Positions 47,218-55,728 of a DNA stretch of 64,000 nt are shown here, in pieces. The stretch is from Palsa-504 sp963705835 (lineage in GTDB: Bacteria > Actinomycetota > Actinomycetes > Streptosporangiales > Streptosporangiaceae), in assembly GCA_963705835.1 (NCBI GenBank), contig CAVPLC010000069.1, positions 82,087 to 146,086 on the forward strand. Reading direction: 5' to 3'. The notes under the pieces were generated by a model, which was not told the origin of the DNA, made no database searches, and saw nothing but the letters and a program-made list of their open reading frames with translations. A program made the translations under genes and the position numbers. How positions within the stretch are numbered: the stretch's first letter is position 1; each line of letters begins with the position of its first letter.

Positions 47218-48259
47218 ATGCTTCGCTTCATCATTCTTTGCCTGGGCATGCTCACCACCAGGGCGGGCAGGATGGACACGGCTCCGCTGAGGGAGCGCCG
47301 GTACCGGGAAGAACCACGTGCGCCGGAAGAGCTTCCGGATGGCGAAGACCCGTGGATCACGGCTCCGGAGCCGCCGCGGCGCCGGGTCAGCGCGGAATCG
47401 GTGCGGCCGGACCTGGTGCCGGGCAGGCGGCCGCCGCGCCGGCGTCGCCGCCTGCCGTGGTGGGCGAAATGGGCCGCCGGCCTCGCGATCGTCGCGCTCG
47501 TCTTCCGTAAGGCGCTGGCGTTCGTGGTGATCACCGCTGCTGTCGGCGGCGCTGCACCTGGTCGGGCTCAACGTTCACCTGCCGCACATCAACCTCGCCT
47601 GGCCGTGGACCTCGATCACGGCCGGGACGACGACCGACACGAATGTCGGGCCGTGGGTGCTGCAGAAGATCGAGGGCATCTCGCGGCCGGCGCTCGGCAC
47701 CGAGACGTTCAACTTCGTGTTCACCCACAAGGTCTCGAAGAACATCGGCTTCTGGCCGTGCTGGTACTCGAGCACGTTCTACGCGGTCGGCCGGGCGTCC
47801 GCCACCGTCGACCTCAACCCCGGAGCGACGTGGTGGTCGCCGTCGACCGGACATTACCGGCTGCAGGTCCTGAGCCGGCCGGTCACCGGGCAGGCCGGCC
47901 GGGTCGCCGTGACGATCGTCCTGCCGCCGCCGCAACTCCCCCAGTCCGTGCACGACATCAGCGTCGACAACACGCTGTCGCACCCGATCGACACCCAGCA
48001 CAGCTGGACCTACCCCGGCTTCGGCTGCGGTGCGCTGATCAAGCCGCAGTTCTCCGAATCGGTGCTCTACGGCCAGGCGCAGAATCTCGCCTTTACCCAG
48101 GCGACGCACAACCCGCAGGTGACCAAGCCGCTCATCACGGCGGCCGAGAACGAGGCCACCCAGATCATCCGCGACAACTTCGTGCAGCCGACGGTGAACG
48201 CGCTGGGCTACACGCTCGCGTCGTTCAGCATCCGGTGGGCGGGCGCGGCCTCGCCGTGA
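47218..48259 (+). CDS. Membrane-anchored DUF4230-like protein (frame slip near 47,540)
   Basis: ATG 47218 has AAGGTAGG upstream. An Arg/Pro-rich cytoplasmic part precedes a membrane helix (WWAKWAAGLAIVALVFRKAL). The outside part continues in the +1 frame (ALHLVGLNVHLPHINLAWPW, FVFTHKVSKNIGFWPCWYSS, RVAVTIVLPPPQLPQSVHDI, ENEATQIIRDNFVQPTVNAL) and has the layout of DUF4230 proteins: beta-rich start, an L-P-P-P strand, then a long C-terminal helix. One extra base in ACCGCTGCTGTCGGC explains the break. Last gene of the envelope cluster. Confidence 0.65.
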
Positions 48260-48268
48260 CGGGCCGGG

Positions 48269-49306
48269 TCACAGGTGGAAGCTGCTGCCGACCGAATTGG
48301 GAACGAAGGCGGCGGGGAACCGGGCGGACATGGCGTGCTGGGCCCGCCAGCCGGTGCAGTGGGCCGGGACGAGCACGCCCGGGTTCATCGCGGCCAGTTC
48401 GTCCAGCACGCGCGGGATGAGCGGCTCGAAGATCGGGCCGTTCAGGTGGAAGCCGCCCAGCAGCGCGTACAGCGGCTCGCCGCCGCACAGCCGCCGGGCG
48501 TAACGGGCGATGTTGACCACTCCGGCGTGACCGCAACCGGTGATCACCACCAGGCCGCGGCCGCTGACGTTGACGATGAGCGCCTGGTCGTCGAGTACGA
48601 GGGGATCGGGCTGCCAGCGCTCATCGAGCCAGGCCTGCTGGGGCGGGAAACCGGGCTCGTACCCGGTGGTGCGCGCGACCTCGCCGGTGATCAGGACGGA
48701 CCGGCCGAACAGGAAGCTCGGCTGCCGCTCCTCGATGATGTCGAAGCCCGCCTCGGTCAGCGCGCGGCGGCTGGTAGTGGGGATTTCCATGGGCTCGCGC
48801 CCAGGCAGGGCGATGCGGCGGCGGCGCCAGAAGTGCGGGTGGATCAGGACCGGCATGTTGACCCGTCCCAGCGTGCGGATCAGCCCGTCGAGCCCGGTGG
48901 TGTGGTCGAAATGGCCGTGGCTGCAGATGATGGCCTCGATCGAGGACGGATCGATGCCCAGGTGGCGCATGTTGTGCGTGACGCCGTCGGGGCTGGTGCC
49001 GGCGTCGAACAGGAACCGGTGCTCGCGACCTCCCTTCGCCACCGTGACCAGCACCGAGAATCCATGCTCGGCAAGGAGCGCGTCGGGTGCCTGCCCGCCC
49101 TCCATGACCGCCGCGGGGCACCACGGACCGGCACCGACGGCGGCCCGGCGGGCGGGTCCCTGATCGGGCATGAAGATGTCGGTGACGTTGTCCATCAGCG
49201 TGGTCACGACCACGGAGTCGACCGGCTCCAGGTCGATCTCGATGGCCGGCTCGACGTCGTGCAGGACGGCGGCGGCCATCCCCGGGGGGCCTTCGTGGGT
49301 GCACAT
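48269..49306 (-). CDS. MBL-fold metallo-hydrolase
   Basis: 345 residues. The metal motif is IICSHGHFDHTTGLDGLIRT (H-x-H-x-D-H), with further ligands in VITGCGHAGVVNIARYA and the closing LVPAHCTGW. An internal insertion (RRRRIALPGREPME) and the GGFHLNGP segment match the group annotated as 7,8-dihydropterin-6-methyl-4-(beta-D-ribofuranosyl)-aminobenzene-5'-phosphate synthase-like hydrolases. Real substrates of bacterial members are mostly unknown. It is 4 bp downstream of the decarboxylase stop, so the two form an operon. Confidence 0.88.
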   Translation of the reverse strand: MCTHEGPPGMAAAVLHDVEPAIEIDLEPVDSVVVTTLMDNVTDIFMPDQGPARRAAVGAGPWCPAAVMEGGQAPDALLAEHGFSVLVTVAKGGREHRFLFDAGTSPDGVTHNMRHLGIDPSSIEAIICSHGHFDHTTGLDGLIRTLGRVNMPVLIHPHFWRRRRIALPGREPMEIPTTSRRALTEAGFDIIEERQPSFLFGRSVLITGEVARTTGYEPGFPPQQAWLDERWQPDPLVLDDQALIVNVSGRGLVVITGCGHAGVVNIARYARRLCGGEPLYALLGGFHLNGPIFEPLIPRVLDELAAMNPGVLVPAHCTGWRAQHAMSARFPAAFVPNSVGSSFHL

Positions 49307-49310
49307 GGGG

Positions 49311-51266
49311 TTACGGATCCTCTTCTGGCGGGGCCGCGGCCGGGCCGGGGTGGCCCTCGGGATCTTGGGTCGGGGCGGGCCGCGCGGTCGCCGCGATCTC
49401 CAGGGCCTTGTCGATGTAGACGCGGTAGCCGCACTCGGCCCGGTAGCCGTGGATTTCGGGCGTGTCCAGGCTGCGCATGAACGACAGGATCTGCTTGCTG
49501 AACACCTGGCCGGGTACCAGGACGGGGAAGCCCGGCGGGTACGGGGTGACGTACGTGGTGGACACCACCTGGTCGCCGTTCTCCACCCGCTGTTCGACCT
49601 CGTCGGGCATGAGGTACTCGCAGTAGCTGTCGTTGTAGGCCAGGTAGAAGGCGCGACGCACGTCCCCCTCGGGGGTGGGCAGGCCGTGGCCGTCGGAGAA
49701 GCTGGGGTGGAAGCCGCTGAAGTCCGGCAGCGGCGCGGAGGGGTTGGTGAGCCGGAGCACCGCGCGCTCGTGCGCGGCGCGCTCGGTCGGGCTCATGTCG
49801 GTGATCTGGGTGTCGAGGTCGCGGGCGATGGTGACCAGCACCTCGATCAGGTACGCCACCGAGCTCCGGGTCGTGCCGATGGTGGTCATGAACAGGACCG
49901 TGTTTCGCGAGGTCTTGTTGATCTGGACGCCGTAGCGGTCCATCAGGTGGCTGCGCTTGAACGCGTCGCCCTCGATGCCGGTGGCGCCGATGTAGATGGT
50001 GACCCGGGACGGGTCCAGGACGAACTCGTCGGATTCCCAGGCCTTGATCATGTTCGGCAGCCCGGAGCGCAGCGGCTGGTCGATGCCCGAGGGCCGGAAC
50101 TCGGCCGGGATCAGGTCGCCGGTGGTCAGGCAGCGCATGTACTTGGACAGCAGCGGATGATGGTCCACGGCGTCGCGGAGCCGCATCGCGTTCTCGATCT
50201 GCTTTTGCACCAGCTCGAAGCCCTCCAGGGCGGCCTGCCGCCGGCCCAGGTCCAGGGAGGCGAGGATCTGGTAGTTCGGGGACGTCGAGGTGTGCGTCAT
50301 GTAGGCCTCGTGGAAGGTCTCCTCGACCTTGGTGGTGAAGTCCTGGTCCCAGACGTGGATCATCGAGCCCTGGCGCAGCGAGGTCAGCGTCTTGTGAGTG
50401 GACTGGGTGGAGTAGACGCGGACCCGGGCGCGGGCGGGATCGGGCAGCAGCCGCCGTTCGAGCAGCACATCGTCGTCGGCGGCGTCGATCGAGCCGACCT
50501 CCTCGGCGAACTCGTCGTAGCTGGCGCGGTATTCGGGTGAGCGCAGCAGGTCGGCCAGGGTCCGCGCGGCCCGCATGGCCGTGCGCGGCCGGTAGACGGG
50601 ATGGAACCTGGCGAAGGCGAACCAGGCCTCGTCCCACAGGAAGATCAGGTCGGGCTTGATCGCCAGGCACTCCTGCATCACCCGCTGCACGTCGTAGACG
50701 ATCCCGTCGAACGTGCAGTTGGTCAGCAGCAGCATCCTGACCCGGTCCAGCTTGCCGGCCCGCCGCAACGCCAGCAGCTGGCTCTTGATCTCCCGCAACG
50801 GCACGCCACCGTACATCGAGTACGGGTTGAGGCGGTACGCGTCGAGGTAGGTCACCATGGCGCCCGCGAGCATCAGCCCGTAGTGATGGGACTGGTGGCA
50901 GTTCCGGTCGACCAGGACGATGTCGCCGGGCTGGACCAGGGCCTGCACCACGACCTTGTTGGCCGTGGACGTCCCGTTGGTGACGAAGTACGTCCGGCGC
51001 GAGCCGAACGTGGTGGCCGCCAGCTGCTGAGCCTCGCGCAGCGGCCCGGTGGGCTCGAGCAGCGAGTCCAGGCCGCCGCAGGTGGCCGACGTTTCGGCCA
51101 GGAAGATCTCCAGGCCGTAGAAGTCCACCATGTCCCGGATCCAGTTCGAGTTGACGATTGACTTGCCGTGCGAGACCGGCAGCGCGTGGAACACCCCGGT
51201 CGGCCGGTGCGAGTAGCTGCGCAGCGCGGAGAAGAACGGCGCTCGGTACCGGGCCCCCGTGGAGAA
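49311..51266 (-). CDS. PLP-dependent Orn/Lys/Arg decarboxylase, N-terminally truncated at the contig seam
   Basis: The frame covers ~650 residues of a fold-type I decarboxylase. Cofactor features: TYFVTNGTSTANKVVVQALV, the Asp in LIFLWDEAWFAFARFHPVYR and the Schiff-base Lys in VYSTQSTHKTLTSLRQGSM. The C-terminal domain (YLMPDEVEQRVEN, TYVTPYPPGFPVLVPGQVFS) is complete. Homology starts abruptly at about residue YRAPFFSALRSYSHRPTGVF (51,200-51,255) and family members have a further N-terminal domain; upstream sequence is foreign, lower-GC DNA. GTG 51194 would be an internal codon. Products would be polyamine precursors such as cadaverine or putrescine. Confidence 0.85.
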   Translation of the reverse strand, partial: FSTGARYRAPFFSALRSYSHRPTGVFHALPVSHGKSIVNSNWIRDMVDFYGLEIFLAETSATCGGLDSLLEPTGPLREAQQLAATTFGSRRTYFVTNGTSTANKVVVQALVQPGDIVLVDRNCHQSHHYGLMLAGAMVTYLDAYRLNPYSMYGGVPLREIKSQLLALRRAGKLDRVRMLLLTNCTFDGIVYDVQRVMQECLAIKPDLIFLWDEAWFAFARFHPVYRPRTAMRAARTLADLLRSPEYRASYDEFAEEVGSIDAADDDVLLERRLLPDPARARVRVYSTQSTHKTLTSLRQGSMIHVWDQDFTTKVEETFHEAYMTHTSTSPNYQILASLDLGRRQAALEGFELVQKQIENAMRLRDAVDHHPLLSKYMRCLTTGDLIPAEFRPSGIDQPLRSGLPNMIKAWESDEFVLDPSRVTIYIGATGIEGDAFKRSHLMDRYGVQINKTSRNTVLFMTTIGTTRSSVAYLIEVLVTIARDLDTQITDMSPTERAAHERAVLRLTNPSAPLPDFSGFHPSFSDGHGLPTPEGDVRRAFYLAYNDSYCEYLMPDEVEQRVENGDQVVSTTYVTPYPPGFPVLVPGQVFSKQILSFMRSLDTPEIHGYRAECGYRVYIDKALEIAATARPAPTQDPEGHPGPAAAPPEEDP

Positions 51267-51290
51267 AAGATCTGAATTTTATTGTGAAAC
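51250..51290. other. Seam between actinobacterial and acidobacterial DNA
   Basis: Coding homology of the decarboxylase stops at ~51,255-51,266 and that of an ApeA-like gene stops at ~51,275-51,290, both in mid-gene. Base composition, codon use and the taxonomic flavour of genes change here, and no mobile-element end or repeat is present. Confidence 0.8.
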
Positions 51291-51661
51291 ACCCGTTGCC
51301 CGGTATCGACGATGAAATGGCTCAGTGCAAGCGGCGCTCCTACGAATAATGTTAAGAAATCTTGGCACCACCGAATGTACCGCCAGCACTCACTTAGGCC
51401 CACGGCATTGACAAACGACAGGCTGACACATGGGACGTGGTTGAAACCCTGTGTAAGCGCTTCGCTTCGACTTGTTGTGTCATAGCCAAAGCTGACCTCT
51501 GCTCCGATAGAAGGCACCGGAATCAGGTCGGGCGTCTGGAATCTGTGAACAAGCCTTAACCCGACACAGCGGTTGTCCTCCATGATCTGCTCGTCCACGA
51601 CGAGTCGCGTGGTGGGATCTCCCATCCACTCAGCAAGACTGGTGAAATTGAATTTCAGGCG
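51278..51661 (-). pseudogene. ApeA-like N-terminal domain fragment (HEPN-associated), truncated
   Basis: An open frame reads RLKFNFTSLAEWMGDP, then VGLRLVHRFQTPDLIPVPSI and CWRYIRWCQDFLTLFVGAPL. The LxEW and FLxLxxGxP patterns recall the N-terminal domain of ApeA, an anti-phage protein whose C-terminal HEPN nuclease would lie beyond the seam and is missing. It is in the same frame as the upstream Clp-like ATPase and separated from it only by TAG 51662-51664; the last ~75 residues of that ATPase frame (LEKPLLLGNLDDHTPCTLHD) look like the first part of the same domain. Identification is by eye. Confidence 0.45.
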
Positions 51662-52918
51662 CTAAAGCGGATGGACTCCACTGTGTTGAAGTGGCGCGCG
51701 GAGCAAAAGCCATCGGGCTCTTGTTACAATTTCCCGCAGACCGCCCGACTGCACAGACCATCTTGTGTTGTAAAGGTCATGTAGAGTGCAGGGGGTGTGG
51801 TCGTCGAGATTGCCGAGCAGCAGTGGCTTTTCGAGCTGTCGTATCCGACTGGGAACACCACGGCACAGCGCCGTCGGGACCGAAGAATCCGATTTGGATG
51901 TCGTCCAGACGCGGTTTTCCGGCGTGATGTCGATGCGCACGAAGTCACCGAGCTTGACTTGCGCCGTTGCCACCAGGTTGGCGAGCGGAAACACGATGTT
52001 TTTTTCAATCGCGCGCTTGAGGTGGCGCGCGCCGTATTTGGCGTCCGTGCCCTCCCGCATGAGGAACTTCTTCACTTTGGGCGTGCAACTGAAAACGAAC
52101 TGGTTGTTACCCGTGGCTTGCAGGATGCGCTGCTGCACTAACCCAAGTTCGATCTCCAGGATCTGCTCCAGGTGCTCGGGCTTGAGCATCTTGAAGACCA
52201 CGACCTTATCGATGCGGTTCATGAACTCGGGCGAGAACTTGCGGCGCGCCGCTTCCTGTGCGGTGCGCGTGATCTTGTCGTCGATGCGCGCGTCGATGAA
52301 CGCAGCCTGCTGGCGAAAGCCCAGCGAGCCGTTGATCATCTCGTTCATCTCCGACGCCCCCAGGTTCGAGGTCATCACGATGACGCAGTGCGAGAGATCG
52401 ACGCGCCGGTTGTCGCCCAGCGTCAGCGTGGCTTTGTCGAGGATGCCGAGCAGCAATTGCCAGAGCGCGTCCGACGCTTTCTCGATTTCGTCAAACAGCA
52501 GCAGCGTGAGCTTGAGTTTATCGGTGTGCCACTGGTTGAGCGCTTCCTGGGTGAGCAGCGGATGAGTTTCGCGATGTCCCAGGTAGCCAGGCGGCGAGCC
52601 GATAAGCTTGGCGATCTCGTGGCTGTGCTGGAATTCCGCACAATCGATCTTGATGCAAGCGTGCGGGTCGCCGAACAGCGCTTCCGCCATCGCTTCCACC
52701 ACCCGCGTTTTCCCGGATCCGGTTGGGCCCAGGAAGAGCAGGTTGCCGACAGGACGGTTCGGGGCGTTCAACCCCGCCAGAAACATTTGATATATTTCGG
52801 TGACTTTTTCGACGGCCGCATCTTGCCCGACGATCCTGCGCCGCAGCGCGGCCTCGAATTCCTGCGCGTCATTGCCGCGCCGAGTCGGGTCAAGTGCGGT
52901 GTTTAAGCCGGTTTTCAT
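51662..52918 (-). CDS. Clp-like AAA+ ATPase with an ApeA-like C-terminal extension
   Basis: 418 codons from ATG 52918. Residues ~25-335 are a ClpA/B D2-type ATPase plus small domain: IVGQDAAVEKVTEIYQMFLA, Walker A FLGPTGSGKTRVVEA, pore-like GSPPGYLGH, Walker B LLLFDEIEKA, sensor VIVMTSNLGA, arginine finger region FSPEFMNRIDKVVVF, and KYGARHLKRAIEKNIVFPLA. This single-AAA form is common in Acidobacteriota, function unknown. From about residue 340 (VWTTSKSDSSVPTALCRGVP) the sequence no longer resembles Clp proteins and instead fits the following ApeA-like fragment in the same frame. Confidence 0.8.
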   Translation of the reverse strand: MKTGLNTALDPTRRGNDAQEFEAALRRRIVGQDAAVEKVTEIYQMFLAGLNAPNRPVGNLLFLGPTGSGKTRVVEAMAEALFGDPHACIKIDCAEFQHSHEIAKLIGSPPGYLGHRETHPLLTQEALNQWHTDKLKLTLLLFDEIEKASDALWQLLLGILDKATLTLGDNRRVDLSHCVIVMTSNLGASEMNEMINGSLGFRQQAAFIDARIDDKITRTAQEAARRKFSPEFMNRIDKVVVFKMLKPEHLEQILEIELGLVQQRILQATGNNQFVFSCTPKVKKFLMREGTDAKYGARHLKRAIEKNIVFPLANLVATAQVKLGDFVRIDITPENRVWTTSKSDSSVPTALCRGVPSRIRQLEKPLLLGNLDDHTPCTLHDLYNTRWSVQSGGLREIVTRARWLLLRAPLQHSGVHPL

Positions 52919-53329
52919 AGTTTCGGGCCCCTTCCTTGCTACGTTCGGGCCGCGGTTCGCGTGTAGAACCGTTCACGTGCTCTCGTTCAGATGGAGTGAA
53001 CGCCGTTTGAGTTGCAATCCTCTTGCAGCAGTCGCCGAAGCTGGCCTCCGCATCCATCTATTTTTCTTAGATGCAGGGAACTAGTTGACGAGCCAGATGC
53101 CTGTGGAAAAAGCCTGGAGGGATATTTTTCGACATCCCCGTGAAGGTTCTTCACGTCTAATAATTCTCCGCGCGCGTGGTGGTTCCTTCCTGCCGAGGTC
53201 AATCATTGTCCGAAAAAGCTTGTCAATCCTGATCGGCGGATATGTGTCCGGTATAATGTTTTCGCGCATCCCCGGCGCACTGAACGACAAGCGTTCCCGA
53301 TAGACCGCTGCTAAAAGGAGCTCCCAGTC
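52919..53329. other. Divergent promoter region of the AAA ATPase and ilvE
   Basis: About 410 bp with AT-rich stretches and no credible gene. It contains the ilvE promoter listed separately and presumably that of the ATPase gene. Confidence 0.5.
53252..53257 (+). promoter_or_regulatory. -10 element upstream of ilvE
   Basis: A consensus TATAAT lies 72 bp before ATG 53330. A TTGTCA at 53220 is too far (26 bp) to be its partner, so the -35 is weak or activator-dependent. Confidence 0.45.
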
Positions 53330-54277
53330 ATGGCCGTTAAGAAGACAGACAAGATCTGGCACAACGGTAAATTCATCCATTGGGAGGATGCCACGCTGCA
53401 CGTGATGTCGCATGTCGTGCACTACGGCTCGTCGGTGTTCGAAGGTGTCCGTTGTTACTCCCAGCCGAAGGGACCAGGCATCTTCCGCGCGCACGAGCAC
53501 ATGCAGCGCCTCATCAACTCGGCCAAGATTTATCGCATGGATGTCGAGTACACCCGCGATGAGCTGGTGACAGCCATGGTGGAGCTGGTGCGCGTCAACG
53601 GCGTGGCGCCTTGCTACATCCGGCCGATCGTGCTGCGCGGCTACGGGCAGTTGGGCGTAAACCCGCTGGAGTCGCCCATTCAGGTGTACATCGCCAATTA
53701 CGAGTGGGGACGCTATCTCGGCCACGGCTCCGACGAGGGGGTGGACGTGTGCGTATCGTCGTGGAACCGGTTGGCGCCGAATACCATGCCGGCTATGTCG
53801 AAAGCTGGCGCCAATTACATGAACTCGCAGCTCATCAAGATGGAAGCTCTGGCCAACGGCTACGTGGAGGGCATTGCGCTCGACGTTCAAGGCTACGTCA
53901 GCGAGGGTTCAGGGGAAAACTTGTTCGTGGTTTTTCAGGGCTCGCTCTACACGCCGCCGCTCGGCAACTCGATACTACCGGGAATCACCCGCGACTCCGT
54001 GCTGCAACTCGCCAGGGAAATGGCCATTCCCGTGGTCGAGCAGATGATACCGCGGGAGTTGCTCTACATCGCTGAGGAAGTGTTCTTCAGCGGCACCGCC
54101 GCGGAAATCACGCCCATCCGCTCTGTGGACAAGATCACCGTAGGCAAGGGCACGATTGGTCCCGTAACCAAGACGCTTCAACGTGAGTTCTTCAACATTG
54201 TGAACGGTGTAGTACCGGACCGCTTCCACTGGCTGACGCCAGTTTCAGTCGCCAGCGCTCAGCCGGTCTCGGTATAA
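53330..54277 (+). CDS. ilvE: Branched-chain amino acid aminotransferase (class IV)
   Basis: 315 residues; ATG 53330 has AAAAGGAG 10-12 bp upstream. Fold-type IV PLP enzyme: HVVHYGSSVFEGVRCYSQPK, the PLP Lys in MPAMSKAGANYMNSQLIKME, EGSGENLFVV and the phosphate-binding LPGITRDSVLQLA, ending with FFSGTAAEITPIRSVD. It transfers amino groups between glutamate and the 2-keto acids of Leu, Ile and Val. Length and motifs are complete. Confidence 0.95.
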   Translation: MAVKKTDKIWHNGKFIHWEDATLHVMSHVVHYGSSVFEGVRCYSQPKGPGIFRAHEHMQRLINSAKIYRMDVEYTRDELVTAMVELVRVNGVAPCYIRPIVLRGYGQLGVNPLESPIQVYIANYEWGRYLGHGSDEGVDVCVSSWNRLAPNTMPAMSKAGANYMNSQLIKMEALANGYVEGIALDVQGYVSEGSGENLFVVFQGSLYTPPLGNSILPGITRDSVLQLAREMAIPVVEQMIPRELLYIAEEVFFSGTAAEITPIRSVDKITVGKGTIGPVTKTLQREFFNIVNGVVPDRFHWLTPVSVASAQPVSV

Positions 54278-54288
54278 GAGCGTCCGGA

Positions 54289-54356
54289 TTAACCACAGAG
54301 GCACAGAGACACGGAGGGTGACCCACGAAGCCTCGGTGCCTGTGTCTCTGTGGTTA
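54289..54356. repeat. Intergenic imperfect inverted repeat (ACCACAGAGGCACAGAGAC type)
   Basis: Arms 54289-54317 and 54331-54356 are near complementary (TTAACCACAGAGGCACAGAG with CTCTGTGGTTA). This CACAGAGACACGGAG-type repeat is widespread between genes of Acidobacteriota and similar soil bacteria. Here it separates convergent ilvE and ndh and may end both transcripts. Confidence 0.75.
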
Positions 54357-54359
54357 CTA

Positions 54360-55613
54360 TCACCTGTCCGTAATCAGCCGCGGCCCGCGCTGCGACGCGA
54401 AGTACGCCCAGGTCCAGTTCACCATTACTAGCAGGCGATTGCGAAAGCCGATCAGCCACAGGATGTGGATGAACAGCCATACCATCCAGGCGATCCAGCC
54501 GGCGAGGTGAATTCCGAAGATGTCGGCCACCGCGGCGGCTCGGCCAATGGTAGCGAGGCTCCCCAGGTCTTTGTAGTGGAAGGGCTGTCGCGGCTGGCCT
54601 TTGATTTCACGCCCGATGTTTGCGGCCACCGCCCGGCCCTGCTGAATGGCGACTTGAGCCACGCCAGGGAGTGGTTTTCCGTGTTCGTCCTTGAAGAGCG
54701 CTAAATCTCCGATGACAAACACTTCCGGATGCCTTGGCAGGCTGCAATCGTTTCCCACGGGAACCCGCCCTGCGCTGTCAATCTCTGAAGACAGCAGGCG
54801 GCCCAACCCGGAGGCGGCCACTCCGGCCGCCCAGACTGTCACCGTGGCTGGAATCACTTCACCGCCGACGCGGATGCTTTTCGGCTCTACGGCGCTCACC
54901 ATGGCGTTAGTCCGCACCTCTACGCCCAGCCGCCGGAGCTGCTCCTCCGCCTTGCGGGATAAATCCTCGGGATATGTGGGCAGCACGCGAGGCGCGCCTT
55001 CAAGTAGCAGCACGCGAGAGTGCCTGGTCTGAATTTTGCGGAAGTCTTTGGCTAAAGTGCGGACCGCGATCTCGGCGATGGCCCCGGCCATCTCCACGCC
55101 CGTAGGACCGGCGCCAACAATGACGAAACTCAGCGGACCGGGATCCTTGCCTTCCACCGCTTGGCGTTCCGCCACTTCATAGGCCAGCAGCACGCGCCGG
55201 CGAATCTCCAGCGCGTCCTCGACGGTCTTCAGCCCAGGCGCAATGGGTTCCCACTCGTCGTGCCCGAAATAAGAATGCTGAGCTCCCCCGGCCACTGCCA
55301 GGTAGTCATATTCGAGGCGGCCGCCGTCCGCCAGCAGAACTTGGCGCTGCGCGAGATCAAACCCCACCACCTCCGCGAGCAAGACCTCAACGTTTTCAAA
55401 ATGCCGCAGGATGGAACGGATGGGAGACGCGATATCGCCCGGCGACAGCGCCGCGGTCGCAACCTGATAGAGCAGCGGCTGGAAGGTGTGGTAGTTCTTG
55501 CGGTCCACCAGGGTGATGCGGACGGGCTCGCGGGCCAACGCGCGCGCGCAGTAGAGCCCGCCAAAGCCGCCGCCCACGATCACCACTCGCGGTCCTGTTC
55601 GCCAATCGGCCAT
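54360..55613 (-). CDS. ndh: Type II NADH dehydrogenase (NAD(P)/FAD-dependent oxidoreductase)
   Basis: 417 residues from ATG 55613. Two dinucleotide folds: FAD site VVIVGGGFGGLYCARALARE and NADH site FVIVGAGPTGVEMAGAIAEI. Quinone-side features include NYHTFQPLLYQVATAALSPG, VFVIGDLALFK and AQVAIQQGRAVAANI. The C-terminus has an amphipathic/hydrophobic membrane anchor (GWIAWMVWLFIHILWLIGFR). It feeds electrons from NADH to quinone without pumping protons, at the inner membrane face. Confidence 0.92.
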   Translation of the reverse strand: MADWRTGPRVVIVGGGFGGLYCARALAREPVRITLVDRKNYHTFQPLLYQVATAALSPGDIASPIRSILRHFENVEVLLAEVVGFDLAQRQVLLADGGRLEYDYLAVAGGAQHSYFGHDEWEPIAPGLKTVEDALEIRRRVLLAYEVAERQAVEGKDPGPLSFVIVGAGPTGVEMAGAIAEIAVRTLAKDFRKIQTRHSRVLLLEGAPRVLPTYPEDLSRKAEEQLRRLGVEVRTNAMVSAVEPKSIRVGGEVIPATVTVWAAGVAASGLGRLLSSEIDSAGRVPVGNDCSLPRHPEVFVIGDLALFKDEHGKPLPGVAQVAIQQGRAVAANIGREIKGQPRQPFHYKDLGSLATIGRAAAVADIFGIHLAGWIAWMVWLFIHILWLIGFRNRLLVMVNWTWAYFASQRGPRLITDR

Positions 55614-55728
55614 AATCCTTCCCTATCGAGGAGATGCCGCAACCGGGACCGGCGACTCCGAAGTACGCGACCCTCTGGTTACTATCCGCCCCTTCCCTTT
55701 CGTGTTAGCTTCACCGACAGGCAAGGGC

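Noticed and set aside
51246..51259. GGTACCGGGCCCCC at the seam resembles a cloning polylinker (KpnI-ApaI)
   Set aside because: It falls in the continuous decarboxylase frame (ARYRAPFF), so it is probably native GC-rich coding sequence; only 14 bp match.
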